Source of the DNA: Epiperipatus broadwayi
Lineage: Eukaryota > Onychophora > Udeonychophora > Euonychophora > Peripatidae
DNA length: 64,000 nt
Reading direction: 5' to 3'
NCBI GenBank assembly: GCA_028023455.1
Contig: JAQFVV010012418.1
Span: forward strand, 7,497,244 to 7,561,243
The translations under genes were made by a program, and so were the position numbers. Below the pieces are notes generated by a model, which ran no database searches, was not told the DNA's origin, and saw only the letters and a list, made by a program, of their open reading frames with translations. This document shows, one piece after another, positions 43,060-55,504 of the stretch. Positions within the stretch are counted from its first letter, which is position 1. The number at the start of each line of letters is the position of its first letter.

Positions 43060-44776
43060 GTTTATAAAACATAGAGCTATATAAAATAAATCTCTTTTAA
43101 ATCATTATTGTTTTAATTGCTACTATTTTATAGAATTTCATATGTTCACTTCTTATTAATGGATTATTTTTAAATATTTTAATATTCTTTCTTTTCTTCA
43201 TATGTTGGTTTATTTTTATTGAAAATTTACTGGTAAATTTCTTTTTATTTTTAATACAATCTATCCTTTGTTACACTAATAATTATCTTCTTATTGATGT
43301 TAATCAAGTCTGAAACATCTTCAAAGTTTATTAATGCATTTTAAAAGAATTTGCTATTTAAGTTCATTTATGTGTTTCTAAACAATAGACATAACTGTTA
43401 ATAATGTTCTTCTTAATAGTTTAGATTTCTCTAATTACCATGTACCTTATATAATCAATTGATGATCATATTGTGTATCAATCTATTAAAAGTATTATAA
43501 TCTTGGAATTTTTTAGGCAAAATGTAATCCAATTCTGTTAAACTTTTATTTGGATGTTTCCCCCATACCCGTTAGCAATTTTCTTAAGAAATAATCTCTC
43601 CCCCTTTTCAAATTTACAAAATTTTCTCTTCTTTTATTTCTAATTGCATAATTCATTTTCCATTTCTAGCATTAATATTTCAATGATAATTTTAGAATGT
43701 TTAGTATGCTCAAATGCATTTTGTACACATGTATAGAATTCTCTATTTTTTTCATCACAATAAGAAGTTTTTGGACAAAAGCCTGGGTAACATGCATTTG
43801 ATATTATTTATTAAATAGAATAACTAATTTTGTAATTCTGTCTTATATACAATAATTCTCTAAAATGATTGTCTTCCGTTTTTTATTTATAATGAAATCC
43901 ACTTTATTTGTCTTCAGCATGCCCATTTTTCAGTTTAATTGTCTCATCTTTTTTTTATAATTTTCACAGAATTCAATAATATCCCATTTAATATTAGATA
44001 ATTCTTCTTTCAATTCAAACAAGCTTATTTCATTTGTAAGTAATATACAGTTGTAGGTATCTAAATAAATGCTTATCATCAAATGGCAGCCTGGGTCTAT
44101 AGTTAGGGGATTCTTACCATTATCTGTCCTTTGTGATCAGTCATTAGCTAGTAACTTTGCAGCTCCTGACAATAACATTCATAATTTATTTTAACTGTTA
44201 AATTATTACAATCTAAAAATGGATCATCACATTTATTTATCCCGTCATATGAAAATGTTTTAATAAAGAACTGTCAAAGGCATTCATTGCTTGTAAATTT
44301 AAAAATCAAAAGTCAATAAACTGATCACATTGACAAATGCATATTGATAAACATACTATTCATGCTAATTTCTGTATGAATAATTACATAAATAATAATA
44401 ATAGCTGAAACAAGAACGCATGAAGCAGACATTAGAACTTTTACCTGGTTAGTTTTTTAAAAGCCATAATGAGGAATCAAATTGTTTCTTTTCAATCAAC
44501 TATGTAACTAATAATCCTAATGCCACAAATCGGAAGGAATCCTGCTCCCCACCCCACTTCCCAAGAAATAGGGAATCTGATTTATACACCTTTTGAATAA
44601 TATATTGCCTATATATACACATACCCATAAAATTACACACATTCCAAGACTATGAGGACATTTAATGCCCTCAAAAGTACTTAGCTTTGATAATAATTTT
44701 CATGCAATTAGCTTTTCTTATGAGAATGTGAATATATTTATAATATAATATTATTAAACCAATAGAGGACACTCTT

Positions 44777-44802
44777 CTTATTATATATATATATATATAT
44801 AT
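44777..44802. repeat. (TA)n microsatellite
   Basis: A short TA dinucleotide run next to the diverged R1 copy. Confidence 0.85.
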
Positions 44803-44995
44803 AAAGTTCCAACCAGTAACCACCTAAACATTCACAGTAAATATAGTAATCAATATTTCTCACTGTTGTCAGGGCAACCTTCTCACCTTTTTAATAGCAA
44901 GAATGGAAATCCATTCTTACTAATGGTCCATTGAATATATATGGACACTTAAAGATTGCAACTTGACCACAGAGTATGAAATATTGTTACGATGA
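44803..44995. repeat. diverged copy of the R1 repeat
   Basis: CCAACCAGTAACCACC, then TTTCTCACTGTTGTCAGGGC, then ATGGAAATCCATTCTTACTA and GGACACTTAAAGATTGCAAC follow the same order as 7538-7691 and 12478-12300. Interestingly this copy, too, lies immediately beside an RTE element. Confidence 0.6.
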
Positions 44996-45918
44996 AGTAT
45001 TTTGATAACTTTTGAATAAAATATAATTTATATTTAAATCATTTATATAATAATTATTTTTATTAAAACTATATTATGTTTAGGGTAGTATGTAAAAAAA
45101 ATTCCCATTGATTAATATCGTGTAATAAATCGAGATTAATGCTTTGAATTAAAAGTATTTCATTTACTCAATAAACCAGCATTAAAACATTAATTTCGAT
45201 TTATTATACATATATATAATCACTGTCATTATCTGAACGGTTATTTTAATTAATTTTGGATACTACTAATTGAGATTTTAATATAGCTTTTAAATTTTTT
45301 TAAAAATATCTGTATATATTATAAGATTAATTTAGATCTTTAGACTCTGCATATACAGTTATATGTAATAAATATAAGTATTTAAACATGTGCTTTTCTT
45401 TATAAAAAAGTAATCACAATTGCTTGTCTTAAGTAAATTTTTTTTTCATTTTCTATAATCGTTAAAGTTATTATATATATTAACATCTTGCTATTATTTT
45501 TTTTATCCCTGCATTCTTTTTTTTCATTATTCAAAGGTTTTTTTTTTTGTAGTAAATTATAGTACGTTTTTTCCCCCTTAAATTTAACAATTTTTTTTTT
45601 TCCATCTTGCTTTTTTTTTATTGCTAAAATTATGTTTCTTAGTGTGTATATACATAGCGTTTATGTAAATAATTCTTCTACTATTTTATTTAATTATATA
45701 ATAAAAACAATATATCTTTTTTATTAGGTTACTTCACTGGATTGTTATTCTCTTCAAAGTGATAAAATATTTTTGATTTTAAAAAATAAAACAACAACCA
45801 GTGTATACCAAAATCAATAACATGTCTATCTCTCTCTATATATATGTTATAAAATTAAAATATATATATAATAATTAAAACAAGTTATAAATTTCGTAAC
45901 TTGCCTTTAGCTTGCATT
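44996..45918. other. AT-rich DNA, nothing recognised
   Basis: Long poly-T runs (45500-45620) and short TA runs only. Confidence 0.5.
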
Positions 45919-46011
45919 TTATCATCACCAGATGGAGCTTTATCAATAGCACTAATCAAACTTTGTTTACATAAGTGCCGAAAGAGATAAAATTCAAAAT
46001 CTCTATCATTT

Positions 46012-46066
46012 ATCTCCACCTCCAAACCAGCTGGTTTGAAGCTTATTGGCTCATGTCAGTGAAGGG
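46012..46066 (-). ncRNA. hammerhead-like motif in the left arm
   Basis: On the minus strand: CCCTTCA, core CTGACAT (last bases differ from CTGANGA), stem II GAGC/GCTT with loop CAATAA, CAAAC where GAAAC is expected, then the palindromic stem III CCAGCTGG. Decayed but with the three-helix order preserved. Confidence 0.4.
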
Positions 46067-46233
46067 CTGGGAGACTAGAAACTAGATCTAAAGTCAGCAC
46101 TTATAAAACACGTTTCTATCAATTTATTAGACCCATATAGCTATCTAGTTTGTTAAGCTGGATTTGAAGACATTTACGTGTCTGATAAATTTACACTTTA
46201 GAGTTGGGTATTTAGATCTAGTTTCTAGTCTCC

Positions 46234-46286
46234 CAGCCCTTCACTGACATGAGCCAATAAGCTCGAAACCAGCTGGCCTGGAGATG
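46234..46286 (+). ncRNA. hammerhead-like motif in the right arm
   Basis: On the plus strand: CCCTTCA, core CTGACAT, perfect 4-bp stem II GAGC/GCTC, GAAAC, stem III CCAG/CTGG, then CC where TC is expected. Next comes TGGAGA, whose first five bases re-pair with CTTCA. Confidence 0.45.
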
Positions 46287-46388
46287 GGGATACACAATAG
46301 AGATTTTGAATTCTATCTCTTTCAGCACTTATGTAAACAAAGCTTGATTAGAGCTATTGGTAAAGCTCCATCTAGTGATAATATATAT

Positions 46389-49359
46389 TGAAGCAGTTGG
46401 ATCTGAGTTCAATCCTAGCTTCATGACATCTAGCCATAAGCCCACTTCAAACCCTAGTACTAACCTTAATTTTCTGATGCAATGGGGCTTTATACGTTCA
46501 ATTCACACTAATTTCCATAAAGAATAACTTATTTCATAAATGTGTATTCAAATAACTAGTTTCAGATTTAAATTGATTAATTCTATTACTAAATTCATGA
46601 TAGAATTATTCATTAATTTATATGTATTAAAACTGCATGGATTATGCATATATATTTGTAAATATTTAAATATATATAATTGTTCGAAAGTTTCATTGCA
46701 TCGGGAGTGTTTGATTTTATTTTTAAATAATTTGTTAAAGTTTTAATGATTAAAAGCTACATTCTTTCAAAAAGCTTTCAGATTTTCCCTTTCCAAAAAC
46801 AATAGTTAAAGTTTTATTAATTAGAAAAAAGATAAGGATTTCCTAATTAAACATTCAATTCACACTAATTTCCATAAAGAATAACTTATTTCATAAATGT
46901 GTATTCAAATAACTAGTTTCAGATTTAAATTGATTAATTCTATTAATAAATTCATGATAGAATTATTCATGAATTTATATGTATTATAACTGCGTGGATT
47001 ATGCGTATATATTTGTAAATATTTAAATATATATAATTGTTCGAAAGTTTCATTGCATCGAGAGTGTTTGATTTTATTTTTAAATAATTTGTTAAAGTTT
47101 TAATGATTAAAAGCTACATTCTTTCGATAAGTTTTCAGATTTTCCCTTTCCAAAAACAATAGTTAAAGTTTTATTAATTAGAAAAAAGATAAGGATTTCC
47201 TAATTAAAATCATTTTCTGATTTTAAGAATTCATTTTGTAATTAGAAAATGAATTCAAGTTAATGAGTTTGAAAGCCTTATCGAAGGAATGTATCTAAAA
47301 ACAACCAGTAAATCTAAAAACATTGATAATGAAAGAAGTGCTAGCCTGAAGGCATCAGAGGACAATATATATATCTCTGAAAAGTTTGGAAAGAAAAAGC
47401 CATCTTTGTTGTAGAGAAGTGCAGTAAACTCGGTGCATTTTAAATAGTGTTTCGATTATGGTGAAGGGCTAAAACATCAGGAATCTGGCTACGGTTCCTG
47501 AAGCCCTTTGATAATCTTCAATGAAGCTGCTAAATTCTTTCCGGACAAATCAGGCTGCCAAAATCAAATAAAATGCTGTTCAAGTAATCAATCAAATGGT
47601 GCCTATTTTTTTTTTTTTACCAAACTTGGACATGTAACCTAAGGAGCCCAGCCCAGAAGAAATGGATAATATATATTTCTATAATGAACCTTAAACTTTC
47701 TGGCCAGTTCCGAACTTTACTTTACACTCCCTTTAAGAGCTCTTCTCATTTATAATGTAATAATCTTTGTAAAACTCTTTTATTTATGCTTTTTAAATTC
47801 ATAGTAATTCTCTCAACTTCTAGTCTTTAACTTTCCTTTCTTACGATGGCGGTTCATTTACTATATTATATATATATATATATTTTGTGTAATTTATTAA
47901 TGTTGTTTATTTTTAATTATATACCAATAATTCTTCGACTCGATGAGTTCCTTTGTTCCATTTGCCTTTTGCAAAATATAATCTTAATTCTGATAGTTAA
48001 TTTTCGCCCATTAGAACTAGATTTATACAGTTCTATCAATCATCGAGTCGAAAGAAATTATTAAATGATTGTTATTTTTATCATTAGCTAATAATAAATT
48101 ATTAGCTCCATTTCTAAGCTATGCCACCGTTATTTTCTCGTTACACTAATATTTATTTATATATAATCTTAAAATGTTTTTTGTAAAAGGGCTGATAAAG
48201 GAATCAAATATATTCTAATTCAACTTTTTTATTTTCTATTAAGATTCAGGAAGGGCACGATTATTGGGGCATAATTAATATGATTTACAAATACTTTAAA
48301 TATTTTAGTTAAAAGCTCATTTGACTTTGATTAAATTGATCAAGTCATCACATAGAGCTTTCTATAATTGGGTTTTATTTTTCAAACGATGTCTATCAAG
48401 TCATCATCTTCGAATGTTGCTGACGTAGGGCAATCTTCTGCTCCATCGGGCTGGTCGGTGATAATATTTCTGTTATTTTAAATTATCGAGGAAGAAAGCA
48501 CTTCCTCTCCTGTTCATATTAGTCAAAGGGCATAAGACTTGTCATATGCAAGCTGCCATAGGACTTAGATTATCGACCAGCTATCGTCTTTCAATTTCAT
48601 TTTATAGCTCATAATTCATCAGCACCATTGCCTCTCTGTTCCGGTAAAGCCCACTCTGATGCTCGTAATTCGTGATGAAGTGATTTGAATTAAAGTCCAA
48701 CAAATTCTCAGTAAATAAGTTTTCCAATAAAGATTAAAGTTATGCCCTAAAATACGTACCTTGCTCTTCATGAATGGATTTGTGAGTGTGAAAATAAATA
48801 TCACATTCTTTCATATAAAATTAGAGTAATAATTTCCTTTACTAATAAATACCTTTATCTGCCTTTTATTCCTTGTTGGGGGCATAGACATAGACTTTCA
48901 AATATTGCGTAATATTCATTGGCATATACTAATAACCACCACTCTTATTATAATTATAAACTATGTTAAAGGCTAGACGTGATTAATATAATCATTATTT
49001 AAAATTCAAACAAAACAAATTATTATTATTAAATATTTTCTAAACACACTTGGTTTCTTAGTTCTTAATTCTTTTATAATTATTTTAATGTTAATATTCG
49101 CTGTCTGTGTTGGCAACCTGAACATATACATATGATTTGATTTAAAAAGTATTTTAAGTTAATTAATTGTCTGATATTAGTGTCAGTTCAGGGGTCTCTA
49201 ATCCTCACCAACCGTTGAGCTAGTTTTTTGGCACATAGCACTGTGCTGTCGATTTAGATTTCTACTAATCTGAGCTGTTGAGTTGGTTTGAATTCAGTTT
49301 TGTTCAGCTGAGTTTGGATTCGACTTGCATTTAGGTGGTGGTGGTTTTTAACTGGTACA
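46389..49359 (+). repeat. E2 5' LTR (2,971 bp)
   Basis: Begins TGAAGCAGTTGGATCTGAG and ends ACTGGTACA. It is 376 bp longer than the 3' LTR, almost all of it from a 357-bp internal tandem duplication (46497-46853 / 46854-47210). TG...CA ends are canonical. Confidence 0.88.
46497..47210. repeat. 357-bp tandem duplication inside the E2 5' LTR
   Basis: Copies start TTCAATTCACACTAATTTCC at 46497 and 46854 and both end AAGGATTTCCTAATTAAA. The 3' LTR has one copy only (from about 52338). The two copies differ at several sites, so the duplication is not brand new. Confidence 0.9.
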
Positions 49360-49369
49360 TGGTTGTTTT

Positions 49370-49387
49370 TGGTGCTCAACATGGGGC
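49370..49387 (+). promoter_or_regulatory. E2 primer-binding site (tRNA-Lys type)
   Basis: TGGTGCTCAACATGGGGC matches the complement of the 3' end of tRNA-Lys(CUU), TGGCGCCCAACGTGGGGC, except for three transitions (C to T twice, G to A once). It lies 10 bp after the LTR end. The tRNA would prime minus-strand synthesis. Confidence 0.75.
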
Positions 49388-50883
49388 TTGATTTAATAAA
49401 CCCCACACACCCTGTAGATAGTAAATATGATCTTAGTTACTCAGTGAATTGAGATCTTGAGATCTTGATAAATTAAATGTTTCAGTTGAAAGTGATATTT
49501 TTGTAGAATGTTATATATATTTGGAGAAAAGTTATGCGATTTATAACGCATAACTGAAATGATTTAATAAATTAAAATGTCATTTTGTAATCTTCTTTCT
49601 TATAATTAAATGCTTTCAAGATTATTTTTTAAATGTTCTTCAGTAAAAGATTCGTTAGTTAAAATAATTATTCAAAGAAAAGTAATAAGATAGAATATAT
49701 ATATAAATTAATTATATGTGTACTATATCAGTATATATATTATATGTTTGTTTATATGTGTTCGTGACAGTAAGAAAATTATTGTTAGAAAAGTAGTAAG
49801 AGTCTATAGATTAAAGCAAGGGGTAAAATAGATGAAAAATTTTTCTGTGTCAAAATTAATTAGTTTATCTTAGTCTTATAATTAAAAATATCAATATGAT
49901 ATCATGTTAAAAGTTTTAAATTTCAAAGTATAGTTTGCTAGCACATATATTTAATGTTCACTCCGTATTCTTAGTAGCCTCAAAGTAGGCGAAAACCTTC
50001 AAACTGGAAATTATATGTCAAGCGGTCCGATGCAGTGTGACATTACGCTTTAATGACAATAATTTCTAGAGTAACCTCAAAACAGGTGAAGACCTTTTGT
50101 GTACACCAAGCAGCCAGATGCAGTTGGCAAAATGCTTAAATGGTTTACATGCTTTCATGCTAGCAAGATTAAAAATGATATCAACAAATAAAAGTTTTTG
50201 TGTAATATTAATTTTGACATTTTTTTGTGGGTATGAAAGCCTCATGCTTAGTGAAAATAATATCTGAATTCCTATATTTAAACTCGGATCAGGAATGCGT
50301 CAGTTGTCATTAAATAATAAATACTCATCATCAATTAAATTGTTTTATCAAATTAAGTCAATCATATGTGGTTTGGGGGTCAATGGGTTATTTCACATGC
50401 CCTATTGATCTCATTTTGCTCACTGGCACCCATATAAATAAATTTGTCGGCAAATTTGATTGTCAGCACAGTAGTGGGTTAGTTGTCTAAATAATAAAAA
50501 AACCAAATGTGTCCAATACAGAGAATTACTTGTACTACCTGCTAATATATATGTATAAATATTTGTATATCACTAATCATCTGTATAGTTTTTTTTCAGA
50601 CATGGGAGAACAGTTGAACAGAGGGAAAGTGAGTAATGTTTGTTGTTCTTATCTTTAATAGTTTTTTTTCTAAATAAAATACATGTCTCATTCAAAGAAT
50701 TAATAGAAAGAGCTAACCAAGAAAACGTAGGTAAACTAAACTAAAAAAGGCAGATTACATAGATTGGGGAAATAATATGCAGCAGCTAATGAAGATAGGG
50801 ACAATGGGACCCGTAGTCAGAGACCTAATTAAATGTACTAAAGAAAAGTTAATATTTAAGTATACAGAGAGTGACATAAGTTT
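49388..50883 (+). other. E2 leader region
   Basis: Between PBS and gag. No open frame is supported. AAACCTTCAAACTGG and related words near 49990-50110 recur weakly. AT-rich. Confidence 0.5.
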
Positions 50884-51930
50884 GTGATTCACATTGTTGA
50901 TTATATTATTTATTCACTTTCAAAGATGGAAGAACAATTAGATAAAGGATTGACTGATGATAGTGATGCACCTTCAACCACCTGCAGTGACCAAGAGATC
51001 ACTTTTAAAAATCAGATCAATAGGAAAAAGTGCAACCATCAAAGCAGAAAGATGGCTAAAGATGATCACGATGATCGAGACTTTTCATACGATCATGAGA
51101 GAAGACAGAAAGTTAATGCTGATGATGGTGGAAAGGATTTTAAAGCTTGAGGAAACATGAGTCACCCAAACCAATCCAGAGATTGTAAAGCATCCTCAAG
51201 CAATAGACACTTACAAAGCTCTAAGAGGAGATGATGATCAGACCACACCAAAATAAGTTGTGGACAGCAAAGAAGATGACAGTGGAGAAGATGAGTCAAA
51301 TCAAGAAATGGTGGAAGAAGCCGATATAAATACAGAAAGGAAAAAAGATGTTCAGACCACTAGTGAAATAAAACCAAAAGTAGAAATGGAAAAGACAATA
51401 AACCCCAAAATGAGTCTAAGGAAATTGCAGAGACCATCCCTTCTGTAGAAATTCAAATTTTTAGAGGTAACCCAGGACTAAAGCCCATAGATCATGTAGA
51501 CAGGATTAAAGAATTTTTCTATCTGCACTCTGTAGCAGAAAAGGAAAAGGTTGTCCTAGACAGCCATTACTTAAGAGAAGCTGCCAAGGCATGGTGGAAG
51601 CTATTAAAAACCCACCTACCACAATCCATGTGTATGAAAATGCCATTTAAAAAAATATTGGAGTGTGGAAAGGCAGGTGAGTATTTTGCATAGACTGAAC
51701 ACACAGAAGTATCAAGAAAACTACAGACAGGGATACACAGCCTAATTCATCCAGCAAGTGACCACATTCAAATCCCTCACAGCCTTCAAATACGAGGACC
51801 AACACATCATCCGGATGATCAGACATCATTTACCCCCATGGATCCAAAGAATCATGCTTGGGATGTGCCATATGTCAATAGAAAAGACCAAGACTACAAC
51901 CATTATCAAAAGTTAAAACCATATGTGCCA
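50884..51930 (+). pseudogene. E2 gag, multiply frameshifted
   Basis: An acidic N-terminal part (MEEQLDKGLTDDSD, later EDDSGEDESNQEMVEEAD) leads into the Gag domain in another frame: QIFRGNPGLKPIDHVDRIKE, SHYLREAAKAWWKLL (the L-x-x-x-A-x-x-W-W motif). After another break comes LHRLNTQKYQENYRQGY, then FKSLTAF and IIRMIRHHLPPWIQRIMLGM. The same series occurs in E1 gag (YLGGTAKDWW, ITQEKYHSSRGSY, LKTL, HNLP) and in the gag at 57593-56905. No zinc knuckle follows and pol is absent. At least four frame changes or stops make it non-functional. Confidence 0.8.
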
Positions 51931-52217
51931 CCTGATCCAGGGAAACAATAGGACAACCATTAAATGACAGATATATATACAGATGACCGACTGACACGCC
52001 CATAGGGAAAATGAGACTTGATTAACAGAGCTATTTATATAAGCTAGATAATATTAAAAAAAAAGATCGCAATGAGACATGTATAATTTTTGTAGTTTGT
52101 ACAGATGATATTATTCATGCTCATGCTGTTCTCCAAGAGTCTACCAATTAGTTGAGTACACTTATGTGAATGTATCACCTATAAGTAAAGTGATTTTTTT
52201 TTCATTGTTTTTTTTTT

Positions 52218-52231
52218 GAAGTGAAAAGAAA
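52218..52231 (+). promoter_or_regulatory. E2 polypurine tract
   Basis: GAAGTGAAAAGAAA directly precedes the 3' LTR start TGAAGCAG at 52232, in the expected place for plus-strand priming. Confidence 0.75.
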
Positions 52232-54826
52232 TGAAGCAGGCAGATCTGAGTTTGATCCTAGCTTCATGACATCTAGCCATAAGCCCACTTCAAACCCTAG
52301 TACTAACCTTAAATTTCCGATGCAATGGGGCTTTATACGTTCAATTCATGCTAATTTCCATAAAGAATAACTTATTTCATAAATGTGTATTCAAATAACT
52401 AGTTTCAGATTTAAATTGATTAATTCTATTAATAAATTCATGATAGAATTATTCATGAATTTATATGTATTATAACTGCGTGGATTGTGCATATATATTT
52501 GTAAATATTTAAATATATATAATTGTTCGAAAGTTTCATTGCGTCGGGAGTGTTTGATTTTATTTTTAAATAATTTGTTAAAGTTTTAATGATTAAAAGC
52601 TACATTCTTTCGATAAGCTTTCAGATTTTCCCTTTCCAAAAACAATAGTTAAAGTTTTATTAATTAGAAAAAAGATAAGGATTTCCTAATTAAAATCATT
52701 TTCTGATTTTAAGAATTCATTTTATAATTATAAAATGAATTCAAGTTAATGAGTTTGAAAGCCTTATCAAAGGAATGTATCTAAAAACAACCAGTAAATC
52801 TAAAAACATTGATAATGAAAGAAGCGCTAGCCTGAAGGCATCAGAGGACAGTATATATAGCTCTGAAAAGTTTGGAAAGAAAAAGCCACCTTTGTTGTAG
52901 AGAAGTGCAGTAAACTTGGTGCATTTTAAATAGTGTTTCGATTATGGTGAAGGGCTAGCATATCAGGAACCTGGCTACGGTTCCTGAAGCCCTTTGAGAA
53001 TCTTCAATGAAGTGGCTAAATTCTTTCTGGACAAATCAGGCTGCCAAAATCAAATAAAATGCTGTTCAAGTAATCAATCAAATAGTGCCTCCATTTTTAC
53101 CAACTTGGATGTGTAACCTAAGGAGCCCAGGCTGGAAAAAATGGGTAATATATATTTCTATAATGAATCTTAAACTTTCTGGTCAGTTCCGAACTTTACT
53201 TTACACTTCCTTTAAGAGCTCTTCTCATTTATAATGTAATAATCTTTGTAAAACTCTTTTATTTATGCTTTTTAAATTCATAGTAATTCTCTCAACCTCT
53301 AGTCTTTAACTTTTTTTTCTTACGATGGCGGTTCATTTACTATATTATATATATGTATATATTAATGTTGTTTATTTTTAATTATATGCCAATAATTCTT
53401 CAACTCAATGAGTTTCTTTGTTCCATTTGCCTTTTGCAAAATATAATCTTAATTCTGATAGTTAATTTTCATCCATTAAAACTAGATTTATACAGTTCTA
53501 TCAATCATCGTGTTGAAAGAAATTATTAAATGATTGTTATTTTTATCATTAGTTGATAATAAATTATTAGCTTCATTTCTAAGCTATGCCACCATTATTT
53601 TCTCGTTTCACTAATATTTATTTATATATAATCTTAAAATGTTTTTTAAAAAAGGGCCGATAAAGGAATCAAATATATTCTAATTCAATTTTTTTATTTT
53701 CTATTAAGATTTAGGAAGGGCACGATGATTGGGGCATAATTAATATGATTTACAAATACTTTAAATAATTTTAGTTAAAAGCTCTTTTGACTTTGATTAA
53801 ATTGATCAAGTCATCACATAGAGCATTCTATAATTAGGTTTTATTTTTCAAACAATGACTATTAAGTCATCATCTTCGAACGTTGCTGACGTAGGGCAAT
53901 CTTCTGCTCCTTCAGGCTGGTCAGTGATAATATTTCTGTTGTTATCAATTATCGAGGAAGAAAGCACTTCCTCTCCTGTTCATATTAATCAAAGGGCATA
54001 AGACTTGTCATACGCAAGCTGACATAGGACTTAGATTATCGACCAGCTATCGTCTTTCAATTTTATTTTATAGCTCATAATTCATCAGCACCGTTGCCTC
54101 ACTGTTCCAGTTAAGCCCGCTCTGATGCTAGTAATTCATGATGAAGTGATTTGAATTAAAGTCCAACAAATTCTCAGTAAATAAGTTTTCCAATAAAGAT
54201 TAAAGTTATGCCCTAAAACACATATCTTGCTCTTCATGAATGGATTTGCGAGTGTGAAAATAAATATCACATTCTTTCGTATAAAATTAGAATAATAATT
54301 TCCTTTACTAATGAATACCTTTATCTGCCTTTTATTCCTTGTTGGGGGCATAAACATAGACTTTCAAATATTGCGTAATATTCATTGGCATATAATAATA
54401 ACTGCCACTCTTATTATAATTATAAACTATGTTAAAGGCTGGAGGTGATTAATATAATCATTATTTAAAATTCAAACAAAACAAACCATTATTATTAAAT
54501 ATTTTCTAAACACACTTGGTTTCTTAGTTCTTAATTCTTTTATAATTATTTTAATGTTAATACTCGCTGTTTGTGTTGGCAACCTGAACATATACATATG
54601 ATTCGATTTAAAAAGTTTTTTAAGTAAATTAATTGTCCGATATTAGTGTCAGTTCAGGGGTCTCTAATCCTCACCAACCGTTGAGCTAGTTTCTTGGCAC
54701 ATAGCACTGTGCCATCGATTTAGATTTCTAATAATCTGAGCTGTTGAGTTGGATTTGAATTCAGTTTGGTTCAGCTGAGTTTGCATTTGACTTGCATTTA
54801 GATGGTGGTGATTTTCGACTGGTACA
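52232..54826 (+). repeat. E2 3' LTR (2,595 bp)
   Basis: Starts TGAAGCAGGCAGATCTGAG after the purine tract and ends GACTGGTACA at a (TA)n run. Similarity to the 5' LTR continues over its entire length apart from the duplication. Confidence 0.88.
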
Positions 54827-55466
54827 ATATATATATATATTGTAAGCATCTACCCATATTATTATTGCATAATTCATGTGCGTATACGTTCTTTCCCACA
54901 GCTTCGAGTAAATATATTTATGAGCATGGGTTAAATCCCATCTCAAGCATCAATCTTACTCTTTGATAAGAATTATACTAATTGAAAACATAAATAAAGG
55001 TTCTGTATGTATATATCTAGGGTTGCGCATCCAGACTAACTCTATTTTTCAGGGTCTGGGGAACATGGTCTAACTAGAGAACAAAGCAAAGACAATTCCT
55101 GACTACGTCTTATATATCTACATATTCTACACTATGATAATTTATTTTTTTATATATTATATTACCCACCCCAGAAGTTATAACAAAACTAAGCTATAAG
55201 TTACTATGCTAGTTATCATTTAATTCTAAGCTTTATATACACCTATACATATTTTAATATTCATGCACACAACCCATTTATTCCGATACACACATATATG
55301 ATTCATATATATAGCAATGGAAGAGTACAATTACACATCAGATTTGTTTATTTAATGTTTTTTTATTTATTTAATTTAAACAAGATTTATTATTGTATTT
55401 AATATAAAGGTAACACAAGTCCCTTCATTACTATGCATTCATTGAACATATACACATATTATATAC

Positions 55467-55504
<38 letters not shown>

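Larger units (their letters stand above)
41150..44500 (-). mobile_element. decayed RTE LINE copy, 3'-truncated, with nested insertions
   Basis: Nucleotide similarity to the intact element at 7692-10988 runs along the whole stretch. Examples: 41190-41800 to its RT region (8400-9030), 43380-44170 to its endonuclease and leader (9720-10640), and 44290-44480 to its 5' UTR (10800-10970). The 3' third of the ORF is missing left of about 41150. A hAT element (41811-42299) and a MITE (42646-43059) split it. Many stops and indels show age, so the family has been amplifying for a long time here. Confidence 0.85.
45919..46382. repeat. inverted pair of hammerhead-like repeats (family B)
   Basis: Arms 45919-46092 and 46211-46382 are reverse complements. 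GATGGAGCTTTATCAATAGC on the left matches GCTATTGGTAAAGCTCCATC on the right. AGATCTAGTTTCTAGTCTCC and CCCTTCACTGACATGAG occur in both. The 118-bp spacer carries GACCCATATAGCTATCTAG, which is shared with the family at 22481-23290. It ends 6 bp before the E2 element. Confidence 0.75.
46389..54826 (+). mobile_element. E2: gag-only LTR element, non-autonomous
   Basis: Direct LTRs (46389-49359 and 52232-54826), both running from TGAAGCAG to ACTGGTACA, flank a 2.9-kb interior with a tRNA-Lys-like PBS, a decayed gag and a polypurine tract. No protease, RT or integrase is present, so it would have moved with help from a relative. The left flank is TATATAT and the right flank is (AT)n. The LTRs differ much more than those of E1, and gag is badly broken, so this insertion is older. 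Confidence 0.88.
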
